Positions 31,310-45,129 of a DNA stretch of 64,000 nucleotides are shown piece after piece. A program made the translations under genes and the position numbers. Location: NCBI RefSeq assembly GCF_022539665.2, contig NC_081334.1:4216001-4280000 (forward strand). The letters run 5' to 3'. This DNA is from Daphnia carinata (Eukaryota > Arthropoda > Branchiopoda > Diplostraca > Daphniidae). The first letter of the stretch is position 1; every line of letters begins with the position of its first letter. A model generated the notes under the pieces. It did no database searches and was not told the origin of the DNA. It worked only from the letters and a program-made list of their open reading frames with translations.

Positions 31310-34289
31310 TTCTGTTCGCTCTTCCTTACTCTTTTTTATTGAATGGATGTCAAACAATTGTTCAGCGTGTTGACAAAAGTCCCACCGACAGCGCACCCGG
31401 ATGGGATTTTATTTTTGTAGACAAACGTCTGGGTATCCTCCCCTCCTCGTCCGGCTAGTCCAGCATGGCGGCCAAATTTTCTTCTCCTTTCTCTAAACTA
31501 TAGAGACCCTGTGCGTGTGGACAAATAAACAGAAAACATCAAGACGTGATTAGTTTCCAGTCTCACACAGTCCTCTTAACAGATGTCGGATACCACAGCC
31601 ATTAATCATTATAGAGACACACACACGCACACACAAAATTGTAGAAGAGTTAAGTGTTGAGAACTCGTCGACTTTTTTTTTTTTTTTTTAATGAACCTAT
31701 TTCCCCCTTCAGTTTCTATTAAAAAATGTTAACCGCAAAGAGAAAAAGGAGAACGTCCAAAAAAGCACTGCCGGACACTGGCGAGAATTGACGTCAACAA
31801 CCGACAACTGCCAACTATAGACTAGTTCAACGGTATCTACTTCTTCTTTTTCCAGTCCCGAATACACGCGTGACTTTTACATAGCCGCCGATACGGTGAA
31901 AAGCCCCCCTGCCTCCAAAACAACAGCCGACTATTTTCGTTCGCTTGGAAAAAAAAACCTCAAAGGGAATCGATGATGAATTTCTTGTTTCTTTATGGAA
32001 TGGAAAAATTCCCTTCCGTTTTGTTTTTCGGCGTCGCTCGCCGACTTTATGGAATTTCACGTTGGAACATTCCAATCTGCAAAGTGATAAGTGAAGATTT
32101 TCTATCTCACCGTTGAACCAACACGAGGCCTCTTCTTGTGTTTGCGCGTAAAATGGGGAGGAGGCGGCGGCGTCGGCGCGTCTGTCAACTGCTTTTAAGT
32201 CTTTTCTTTCTTTCTTTTTTTTTACTGGCATGTGTTTCGGTGATGAAAAATGATTCAAAGTTTTCGGTTCAAGGGCTCGATTCCAAATTTGTTTTTCTCT
32301 CCCTCACGGTGAACTAAAAATATACATAACATTAACACACGGCCGTTCCAGAAGCTCTCACCCCTTGTCGTTCCCCTAAGAAAAAAGAGGGGACAAGATT
32401 TTTCAGTTTAAAAACTGTTTTGTATGGAGCAGTAACTTGTACAAGACTTGATTATCTCGTAAGAAAACTACCCACACAGACGTCCCCCCTCCCCTTACTT
32501 CGAATGGAGCCCTTGGGGTTCTTTTTTAGCTTGCGGTACTACTGACCGGATGTGCTTTTCTTTTAGCCTCCTTTTTCCTCACCGTTTGTAGGCTACATGG
32601 CAATTATTGTTATTAACCAAACACTAGGAAACAATCGTCAAAGAAAAAAGTTCACCATGTCGTTGCCGGTGACTACTTTGGAAGTCTGTAGGGTAAAATG
32701 AAAATGGGTCTAAACAACAACCCATCACACAATGAAAAAGACACCCCACGCACAAATTACATTGAGAATATAGGTATCTGACACGTCTTTTCCTTTGCAA
32801 CAAAAAACCTGCCCAGTGATATCTGACCATTTGCTGAACTCTGCACACACACAAAAAAACAAGACCTTCAGCCATCATCAAAATCGAATTACCAAGACGT
32901 TTGGCTAGTACAGGAAAACAACTGCAAAACTGGTCTGATATGCGTATGTTTTACACCGTCACAATGGTGCATAATAATGAGATTGAAAAGACGGGAATAT
33001 TCATACATAAACACATACTCACAGTGTTAATAAGGTGCAAACAAGGGGAGGCTTCGGGCTAATATTCTTCTCATTCAATTTCGAAAAGAAGGGGCAGTTT
33101 TGATTAAGTAATCCGTCTAGCACTACGTGGAAAATGGGTAATTGTGATTCTTCTTCAAGGATCCAACGAGATTCAAAAACGGGAGCCAAAAACATTCACG
33201 GGAAAAACTGACAGACAGACAAACAAACACACACACACAAACAGGACGATCTCCGATTTGCAACTGACACACAATGGATTCCCTGGGTGATGCCCCTTCC
33301 CTCAACAGTAGAGGGTGGAGGGGGGGAGGCCTATTCCAAAAAGGAAGACGGGACTGAAGCCTCTACTCATTGCATGCGCTTTGCCCATAATAAATGGGTA
33401 TAGAATAGAGGGAAGGGTCACCTTTTGAAACACGTTGTTAGAATAAGAAAATGGAATCATATTTCCTAGAAAAAAAAAGTCGTTAAATGGTGTGACGACA
33501 GGCGACCAACCATTTTTTTTTTCTCTCCAGATAATTACGTGTATGTCCACATATTTTTTTACGACTTGGACATTTACTTCTTTCACTTCAATCGTCAAAT
33601 AGAATGAGCACAGACAAAAATTTGACGAGCTGAAGCTCACACGACGAGACAAACAAGAGGCCAATCAAGTGAAACAACGTCACTTTGTATCCGATCGCAA
33701 AATAGTTGAAAAATTGCAACATTCCCTAAAAACAAGAACAGGAAAAACGAAACTTCCAATAAAAATCAATAAGAGCAAGGCCGTCCAGAAATGAAAGAAA
33801 AAAGGGGAAACCGAAACAAAGGGGATATTTTCTGTGCGAGTGTTTGTCTCATACAATATTTCAACGTAGTGTCGGGTTCTTCCTGTTTCAAAAAAGACTA
33901 TCGAAATCGAGAGAACCTTATGACCAAAAGCAGAAAAGGACAACAAATTACAATTGAGAGCCTGGGTTGATCAAGAATTTCAAAAACGACAGTGGGTGCT
34001 AACAAACATGAACTTATTTTGTTTGTTTCCTTAAAAAAAAAAGGATTTTACCAAATACTTTGCAAAAGACTTCAATCTGATATATCACCAGGAACATTTT
34101 CAAAAAGAAAAGCATTTACCTTAATTTTTTCTATTCCTTTTGTTTTTTTTTCAAATGCAATAGTGGAATAGGATTCCAACAATAGAACTATACGGTCAAC
34201 AAAAGTCTCCGGTTGTTTACCCTCTTTCACACCGCTTTCTCAGACACGGGCGCAGGCATAGACATACAACTATTTTCAGAAAAACGAAA
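31310..34289. other. Upstream region of the cyclase and 3' flank of the FAM117-like gene
   Basis: No coding exon found. A perfect palindromic CRE, TGACGTCA, lies at 31789-31796, about 480 bases before the cyclase ATG. A CA-type run near 31618-31635, T runs and many A tracts are present. The right part probably holds the 3' UTR of the FAM117-like gene. Confidence 0.45.
31789..31796. promoter_or_regulatory. CRE palindrome upstream of the adenylyl cyclase
   Basis: TGACGTCA is the full 8-base site for CREB/ATF-family factors. Its position about 480 bases upstream of the rut start codon would allow cAMP feedback on the gene (inference); an 8-mer can also occur by chance. Confidence 0.4.
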
Positions 34290-36301
34290 TCAAATGGGTT
34301 GTCCTGAGGGAGTGGCGGGAATCATTTGTACGGTGGAGGAAATTTGTTGTTGTTGTTGTACCGGCCACTGAGGAGGAACGCTACTCGAACGGTCTGAAAA
34401 TTCACTGAGATTCAATCCTTGAATGACATTGCCTCCTCCACCGCTACCGTTGTTCACGTGAAACAATTGCGAACTGCTGCTGCTCTTCATCGTCGAGGCA
34501 CTAAATTTGTTTAGCGAACAAAAGGCAGAACTGCTTGACGGTTGCAGTACAAATTGGGAGCTGGGTTTTGGAGGACAATACACCGTTGTGGCATCTTGTC
34601 CGTTTCTAATTAGAAATCAGAATTAATATCGACACGCCCCATACATCAATCAAAAATTTGAAAATGCCCCGTTGGTTGGGTTTGCTCACTTGACAGGATG
34701 CTCCGCAATTTTGAGGGTTTCAACTTTCTCGCAACCATCAGGCGGTTCGCGGCACAGAAAACGTCCTCTTGGCGAAGTGCCAAGCGCCAATACTTGAAAA
34801 TCTTCCGGCGATAGGGAATTATAGTCGCCTAGACATGTACCAAGCGGAAATGTATACTACTACTACTGCAAGCTGTCACCAGCTGAAAGTTATAAATACT
34901 TGCGGGAGGTGGGGGGTGGGGGTGGATTTCGGGATGTGGAACGAGGACAAAGAAAGAAAAAAGCAAAGAAAAAGTGATTATGCATACCAATTTCTTCGGC
35001 TGTGCATCCGTCGCTGGGCGGTCTGGACGAAGAATGATGATGATCGAACACTCCCCAAACCGATGGGGAGACGGATCCACATGGTGAGGATGCCCCTGAA
35101 AAAAAACAAAAAAAAAACGGAAGATAATAAAATGCCATTATATACGACCGCATTGTTTCTTTCCCCCTATAATTTTTCTCTTTATTACCTGAAGAAGAAT
35201 TTGTGGAATATGCTTTGACAGGAGTTTGAGTGTCAACGCTCCGGCAAGTATTGTTGCGTTTGAAAAGTTCGGCTATAGGAGCTCTATGGCCATCCGGTGT
35301 TGGCTCCATCATCTAAATGGAAGGCAAAAAAAAAAAAATAATACGGTTAATACATCTTCGTTAGTGAAGGTAGAATAGTGAAATGCTGCCCACTTTATTA
35401 GTTGATGGCTCCCCATTGCCCCTACAGACGAGCTTCTCAATTTCGGTGTTGAAACCCTCCACCGAATTTCTGGCCCTGGAACTCTGAGATGTCGGAGGCG
35501 GGGGCACGGGAATAGCTCGAGACGTTTCTTTTTTATTATCACTCGATGCTACGGCCATCGAGAGACGTTGTAGCTCTGTGTTAGTCGAGGCAGCAACACG
35601 GTTAGGCGAAACCGAACCCGAAGAACCCATTTGAAATGGTGGTGGATTCAATGTTGGATGGCCTAAAAACATGCGCTGCTTCTGCTTCCTTTCACGACTA
35701 GGGGAAAATTCAATTCCTCGATACGAGAACCTAATAAGAAACGATGATTTCTTTTTGCATCCAGAGCTGACCAATATTCATGTACCTTTTGATATCAATC
35801 ATCCACTCCTCTGGAGTTTGTGTCGCTTTGTCAAGTAAATACGAATCATAACCTACTGTTCCTCTGGGCCACTGGCCTTTGAGATAAATGGCATCGAGGG
35901 AAGCAGTTCTTCGCATAGCAGGAAAATCATCAGTCTTTGGTGCAGACTCATGGCTTTCTACTAAAAAAAAAGAATAAACAATATCAAATTGCTGATATGT
36001 AAATGCTTAAGTGATAAAAACCTTTAAGTGTAGGAGACCATTGCCTCAGCCTCCACGGTGATTGTTTTGGTATCCCACACTGTAACATGTTACCAGTGCC
36101 TAAAACTGCCATGGGTGGGTTCAATTTACTCCAGGTGTTTTGAGGCACGTTGGTATGATGTGGGTCTTCTGGCACATCATGGATCACACTCTGAGTCATC
36201 AGACTGACTGGAATTGTTGCTCTGAGTGGGCCACTTGATTTATTTGTGCTAGGTGAGCCATTTCTTCTTAGCTTTTGAGATGGCTGTGAATTACTAGACA
36301 T
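34290..36301 (-). CDS. FAM117/GLCCI1-family protein (492 aa)
   Basis: Seven exons in transcript order: 36022-36301, 35786-35960, 35394-35730, 35189-35312, 34988-35095, 34690-34828, 34290-34605; phases match. The family signature is present: MRRTASLDAIYLKGQWPR, DKATQTPEEW, later GFNTEIEKL and MEPTPDGHRAP. FAM117A/B and GLCCI1 are metazoan Ser-rich proteins; GLCCI1 is known as glucocorticoid-induced transcript 1. Their biochemical role is poorly defined, and no enzyme domain is present. The rest is Ser/Pro/Gln-rich and probably disordered, ending in a polyGln stretch near the C terminus. The ATG at 36301 starts MSSNSQPSQKLRRNGSPS, fitting the basic/Ser-rich N termini of the family. The exon 1 donor is GTTTTT, a weak site but required by phase. 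Confidence 0.85.
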
Positions 36302-38254
36302 TTTTATACTGTAGAAAATATAGATTATTTAGATTCTGTTGTTCCAGTCGAGACAACTGTCGACACCAAGATAATGATTTATAAAAATTGTACAAGTTTG
36401 CCGATAACTTTAAATGTCTTACAATTATTAACGTAATCGATTCTGTGAGATCTGGTGGGACTGAGAATACGACGGTATGAAAGAAGCCCTGACCGACGAT
36501 CGTCTTTACGACATAGCTTGAAACGAGCTCGTAATCTAATACTATATGGCCAAATCGGAGATATCTTAAACCTTCAATAAACTAGCTAGATATTTCTCTG
36601 CGTGTAAAGCAGACGATATTTACTAACGACTGCCCCGCCACCACGACAAAAAGAAAAATAGGCCTTTAAAAAATGTAGGACAAATATTTTGTGTATTCGA
36701 TTGCATTCAAATTCAAACTAATCATGAATTTTTTAAGTTTTCTATTGACCGACAATATTTCATGTGGATTTGTAGTATACGAGTGAGGGTAAAAAATGCT
36801 CTGACATTATGCAGCCGTAGGTCTACTACTAAAAGCCAACTAATAGCATTGTTATGATTGGTTACCGAGGGAGGAAGGGAACCACTACAAACAAACAATG
36901 GTCCTAAAATTGGCCTTCAAAACCATATTTCCACTTGTGTATACACAAATATATTTTGAAAAGCAGAAAAGGAGCAGCTGTGATTATAGGATAATAAATG
37001 ATACTAAATAAATGAAGTAAGTAAGTTACATAATTTCTATTTGATGATATAACAAAAATTTTGACAATGCATGTAAGATTACTATAGGTTTTGTGCATTT
37101 CTTACATACTAGATTTTTCAAAAAAGGAGAACCTTAAAATGGCAAATGTCTTATTGACCAACAGCTTTTGTGCCTTCCAGAATAGTTACATGTTTCACCT
37201 ATATCTCAATTAGGTTCATTTACCTGCTATAAGGGTTCTTAATGCTCCTGGTTCTAACACAAATTTTTCGTAGCACTTCCCCTCCCCTTTTTCAAATCAA
37301 AATATGCATGATCTTCCAAATGCTTCAGGTATAAATTTTTGTAAGTATTTCATTGCTGGCTTGGGGTTCCTAATATGAAAAACAATTAAATGTATCAGGA
37401 ACCAGAAAGTCCTGGATTAAACTAAACATACCTTTGCCATTTCTTTTTGGATGTTCTGTCAAAATTGAAAATCTAACACAACTTTTTAATTAATCACTCT
37501 TCTTTTTTTCCTTCAAATTTGCATTCTCAAGCAAGTTCATCAATCTTGCCAAAAAAATATGCTCGAAATTTCTTGGCAGTTGCATGAAACTTCCTGCTTT
37601 TACGTCATTTCTGGCGAGTGCCTCGTGTTCCGATTAAATGCCATTCAAATCGTGGCCATTCACATAGTGTTGTTTTGCTTAAAGCATTTTCAGGAATAAC
37701 CCCTGAACGTACTTTTTGCTCGTCTTTTCTTTTTTTTTTTGTCATCTATCAACCTGTCTACATCATGTTTCGTGATCGACTGTGAAGCAAAGTTCAAAAA
37801 CGGCCAAGTCATTCAAGTTTCATTTTCACTCTTTGTGTTTCTTTTGTTACTAGGTAAAGGTTCAGAGCAGTTTTTAAACTGGATATTATCAGTCACATGT
37901 ACTGACGAAAGGGTAGAGCACAATAAAAATTGTCTTTTTGCATTTTGGTTTTTTTTTTCTTAATTCTTACATAACGCCCTTTGGTGGGAACAATTCGAAA
38001 TCAACCTAAAGCTTTTTCCCCGTGAGCTAAGGAAAAAACAAGAAAACTGTCATATTTAAACAATAGCGCCTTTACCATAACGGAAATCATTTAACAATTG
38101 GAAATACGTTAAAACGAAATCATCCACGATTATACGGCGTTGTTCGAAAATCAATATGATGATACACAGGGAGTGATAATGACGATGGACGCAGAGTAAA
38201 TCCATAAAAGCCAATAATGGATAAGTGATATTTTTGTGTGCATTTAAATCACCT
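36302..38254. other. Gap between FAM117-like and KAT8 genes
   Basis: 5' flank of the FAM117-like gene and 3' flank of KAT8, both minus. Short frames only; AT-rich. Nothing further recognised. Confidence 0.45.
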
Positions 38255-39995
<1,741 letters not shown>

Positions 39996-40237
39996 CTTGG
40001 AATCTGAAATCACAACAAATACAAACCACCGTTTTGCTGCAGACGGCACGCGAGTCTTGCGCAATTGGCGCGCACCCACCAGAGGCCTTTCTAAAGGTCG
40101 ACAGCTAGTGCCTCTAGCGGCGAAGCCATAAAAATCGATAGCGGCAGATTTGAATAAGGTGTCTTCTCCGAATCAAGTCGCTGCATGATGGAAGCAAAAA
40201 ATTTGCCCTTTAATCTTCATTCTTTTCCTTTTCTTGC

Positions 40238-40357
40238 ATGGCTGGAACGCAGGGAACCAAGGGGACAGCTGCAGAAACAAGTTCTTGGAATCAAATCGTG
40301 GAAACCATTGAGCAGGATAAGTTCTACGTACCTAGGATTCTAAAAAATTTTATTTAA
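40238..40357 (+). CDS. Candidate small ORF divergent from KAT8 (39 aa)
   Basis: An ATG-to-TAA frame starting about 240 bases from the KAT8 start on the other strand, with normal-looking composition (MAGTQGTKGTAAETSSWNQ then IVETIEQDKFYVPRI). It could be a microprotein or the first exon of a longer gene using a GTACCT donor near 40328, but I find no following exon. Not recognised. Confidence 0.28.
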   Translation: MAGTQGTKGTAAETSSWNQIVETIEQDKFYVPRILKNFI

Positions 40358-43300
40358 AAAAATCCTTTTTCATTTCGCTCCGCTCGTTTGACGTGCCTAT
40401 ATCGACAGGGACGTCTTCAAGACAAAAAAAAATTCATTTTATCGCACATTTTCTAATCAATTCCACAGTTCACTCGGGAACGGATGACTTAATCGTTGTA
40501 TTGATTTCAAACGAGTTCCAACAATCAATACACAGTGGTGAAAAATGACGCACAGGCGATCGAAAAACATTGTGTATTACATAATATAGTTTAGTCGGTC
40601 GTAAATAACGATACATAGTGTACACCGGGCAAGGGTGGTTGAAGTTATGTAAACAATTGGAAGAGAATGTCTGAGAAAGACTAAATGGGGAGGGGCGACA
40701 AATGTGGAAGTACAAAACATTCAACGATCCCGACAAGGATTCATTACATACAGTTTCTTGATAGAGCTTCGTGGTGACTCTTGACACACACGCACACACT
40801 CATGGCAACTGCTGTTGTGCGTGTTAAGTTACATAAGAAAATGCATTTTTTTTTTCTTTTTACGTCCTTTTCAGGTGATGACTTACGTAAAACATAACGT
40901 GCGTAACGATGGCATGTAACATATAGACAAAATAGCGGGAACCTCGGAGACACATTTCTTATCAACACCCCCCCCCCTCCCTTCCTTAAAAAAAGTTAAT
41001 TAAACGAATGGAGTTTGCTGGTTTTCGTCTTTCAGGCTAAGTGACCTAAATGACGCATTTGAGTTCCAGGTGATCTCTGCTGATTGAGCGAGCTGCGTCC
41101 TGTAACGCACACAAAAAGAAACTATTATTTAGCTTGCGACGCAAACTTGGCCATTCTATCTGCTCACATCGAACTTTTGGGCTGACCACATACGCGAAAG
41201 AAACAACAATAACTTTGATTATCAAAAGACGATACAAAAGAAAAGAGAGAGAAAGATTTTCAAAGAGTTGAAATCGAAGACGCAAAACTGTCCAATTGAC
41301 CCATTCCACATGAATTCCATCTTTGGAGCATTTGGTTTTGAAGCACGATGTTGACCACGCCCTAAAGTGGAGGCGATTCTAAAGCTGGCTGATCGTCAGA
41401 TAACATTACACGAAAACCTTGTACTATTTACAGCGCATCCCATTACATGTTTGCCCGTCTAATGCTGTGCGCTTGTCTGTGCCCAATGCGATTTGAAATT
41501 CCTGTTCGAATCGCATGCGTCAGCGCGGACAAACTGTTCAATCAAAGCATAAAGGAATTCGCTTGAATGCCTCATGCACTCAACGCGGTCGTATTTACTT
41601 GCCAATGACGACATGCCATGGGGAATGTTTGAACATTTTCCAGGTGTTATTTCTCGTCGAAGAGAGACGGAGCAAAAATCACGTCGTATAAAAAAGAAAA
41701 GGGGGGGGGGGGGGGAAGACGTGGAACGTCGGAACGATTTGATTGGTAGCGAACGCGGCAAGGCGTCTAAACAACATTTCTTTTATCCTTTTATTCTGGT
41801 GTATAATAATAATAATCGGACAAAAGAAATGGGCCAAAAATATGGGGAAAGATGAGAACCGAGATTCGATCGGATGATGCACCATTCCAGTTCGATGGGT
41901 ATATAAAGACAAAAGCCAAAAAATAGTAATAAAAAAAAAAAGCGTATCTGATGGAAGATGATCGGATTACACTAAACATAAACCCCCTAGCCATCACTAC
42001 GTATAAAGTCGTTACGTATAGAAACGAAGCGAACGAGATATCCTAGGGCAACGTAGGTTCCAGTTCGTGTTGACTAGCTTTAACGAACCGCATCGATGAA
42101 TCTGTTGCCTATCGATTGATTCAATCTCCTTCTCGGTCTTCATCTTCCTCCAGTTGATCGGATATCGTCTTTGATCCGATTGAGCGAGTTTTTATCCGAT
42201 ATGCCAATAGATTCATTTAGATAACACAAGATCACCTTACGACTGGCATTCGTATGAACTGATGCCTTTGCTGACGATTCAGTTCAAACTGCCACAGCTG
42301 TCACGCGGCAAATCCAACTGCGTTTTTTTTTACGGTTCATGCCAGTCAACAGCATTTCGCATCCCTTTTTTTTTTTTAACTAGCGACAGGGCATGTGCTT
42401 TTTACTTCTTTTTTATTTCGATTGGTATAAATAGGCGCAGAGAGAACATCTGCCATTTTTCTTTCGGGTACCCGCGGGGAAAAAAAGGAAAAAGCCATTA
42501 AAGGTGCCGTAAACAGTGAACGTGAACGGTGTGACAGACGACGCATCTTCTTACACAGAAAAAAAAACATATACACAGCATTTCATTCACCCCCCCCTCC
42601 GCTTTTTAAGTAAAACAATCCAATTCCCCATGTCCACAAAAAGAAGGTGTGCCTTTAAAAAAAAAAAAGAACGCTATAAATACATTAATGCGAGTCAACT
42701 TGCATGCAAACAAACACGGCCAAAGTTTGCTCTAGATCTTTGAAAGCCCTAACGAGTATGAAGTCAGTCGAATAAACTAAAAAAAAAAAAGCGAAAGAAC
42801 AACCGTCGTGCGGGATGAAGTTTGCCAACCAACATGCCCCACTACGAGAAGACTATTTACGTAACACACCCCGCCTCACGCTAATCTCTTGACAAGGAGT
42901 ACCGATCTGTCAGTTTTCTTCTGTTGCGTACCCTGTACGTTAACTTTGTATACGAAAATCACTGCACGGCGATAGAGCACGGATTCCTCTTTTAGCTGGA
43001 CATGTGCGCACGTGCGCTACGTTCACAAAAGGGAGAGAACCGCACAGGTAAGTTCCAGTTTGGAAATCGATTGTGGATGAACTATTCCTTTCTATATATA
43101 ATCTCAAAGTGACTTGGATAGCTTTCTCAGATGGAAGACTAATATACTAATGCCTTTTTTTTTTCTTTCTTTTGTTAAAAGAAAATAGCTGCTGGACGGT
43201 TTGGTAACGTTGCCCGGTAAACGGGGAAACAAATAATAAAAAAAGGCAAGAGGTTTTTGTATGACATGTTTTCACTGAATGGAGAAAAAAAACTTGTTGT

Positions 43301-45129
43301 TCCTCAGCGTATGAAAAGAGACGCAACAAAAAGGAAGAAAGGCCCAAGCGACAACAGATCCGTTTTCAAAATGTTGTTTTGGAAGGGGGGGGGGGGAGGC
43401 ATGAGGAAAAGAGGAACTTGCACGACTGCGTTCCGGGACTCGAGTAAAATAGACGCACTTTCAATCGCAACAATAGCGCACTATTCAATGGTTTCAGAGT
43501 CTGTCTACATCGCTACCTTCAAACGCAAAAAAAGGGAAAGGAAATGGAGCCGTCCAAGTTTTACATACTCACCGGTAAATGCGAATTCAACAGCCAAAAA
43601 GGGCAATGTAATTACGCAAGAATTTCGGCTTGGAAACGTAACTCGCGTTGTAACATAGGTTGCTGTGAGGTGCAACTAACGAGGTAAAACCATTTTTTGT
43701 TCTTACATATGCTTTCGCCGCAGAGAGGGTAGCGAAGCGCGCCAAAGAACCCACGTCATTAGAGGCTCATAAAAATTAACCTCCGTTTACTATTTTTTGT
43801 TTTGTTTTTCTCGCGAGTTCTTGTTTCCTCCCGTGCGCTGAGTCACGTCAGTTTGGCGTTTAACACGGTGTTAAATGACAGATGTATGCGAGGTGTCGGC
43901 AGGAAATCATGTAATTACGTCGCAACTGATCTAAATTAACGTTTTGCCTTTTTTTTTTTTTTCCTTTTAGCTCGCATTCTCTCCAATCCCTACGCTTAAT
44001 CAAAATGCACGATAAAAAAAACAACAAAAAACGCAAGGATTAAAATGAACGATTCATCATTAACCGCCGGTCACTATAGTGACGTGGCAATTCCCTTTGT
44101 TTCTCTTTATATCGCGTTCGTGAAAGATCCCCTGACTTGTCAACGCCATAAACAAAACAAAACAAAACAAAAAAAAACCGTGAATTATTTCCTTTTTTTT
44201 TTCACGGCCAGAAAATGAGCATAACTCAGTCGAAAACAAAATAAAAAATAGGGACTCGACAAAAATAAGAGATAGATGGCATTAGTTGGTCTGTCAACGA
44301 GATTTCATTAGCACGCCACATATTTTAGGTATTGTACACAAGCATTCTTTCGTTTTGCGACAACGATGCGACTATGATGCTTTTTCGTTTGCTTCTTCAA
44401 GGAAACAAAAAAAAAGAAAGGGAGTGGGGCCAAAAGTAATTACAAGCCCGCTAATGAGCATCATAACCGAGTCGCTGTCTGTGGCAGTCGCAATGTCTCT
44501 TATACGTTAATACATTCCCTACGTGCGCATTTTCGTTGTACAGCGTTTTATTGATCCGCACCACGTTAGTGCTTCTTACGTCTGACGTCTTGCTAACTTT
44601 TAATTCATCCCCAAATACATTTAGCGGCAAAAAAAAAACAAACAAACATTAAGGCTACCGTCATTTTTCGCTGGCGAACTCGTTGAACCCATCAGCATCG
44701 GACGAACCCGTTTCAACCCATTATTTTGAAAAATGTCCTGTCACTGACGCACAACGTCGCGTCATAAGTACACCGGATTATTTAAAAATGTGTTGCTTCC
44801 TTTTGTCTTGTGTCAAGGCTGTAAGGCCACTTTGTCGCAAACAAAAATCACTGATGAAGTGATTGAACTGTTTGACGCAAATTCCACGGAACTGAGATCT
44901 TTTTGTAATTTTTTGCAATTGAAAAATCATTCAGTTAAACGCAATCTACGAGCATAGCATTTTTTTTTTTTTTTCAAATGGGAAATCGTTGACTGCGTTA
45001 GTCGCGTCCAGGCAAAAAGCAATTTCTCGTGCCCTTACGCTGGCAATAAACAATAATAACATCTTCAAAATTGTAAGCTGAAGGAGAGTGGGCGCTGTGT
45101 TCGCTGACATGGAATAGTGGCCTCGATAA
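40358..45129. other. Long intergenic/3' flank; no gene recognised
   Basis: Probably includes the 3' UTR of the GPCR on its right. Contains G runs (41700-41716, 43386-43397), C runs (40971-40978), many A/T tracts and short open frames made of homopolymers. I see no conserved protein, RNA gene or transposon here. Confidence 0.45.
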
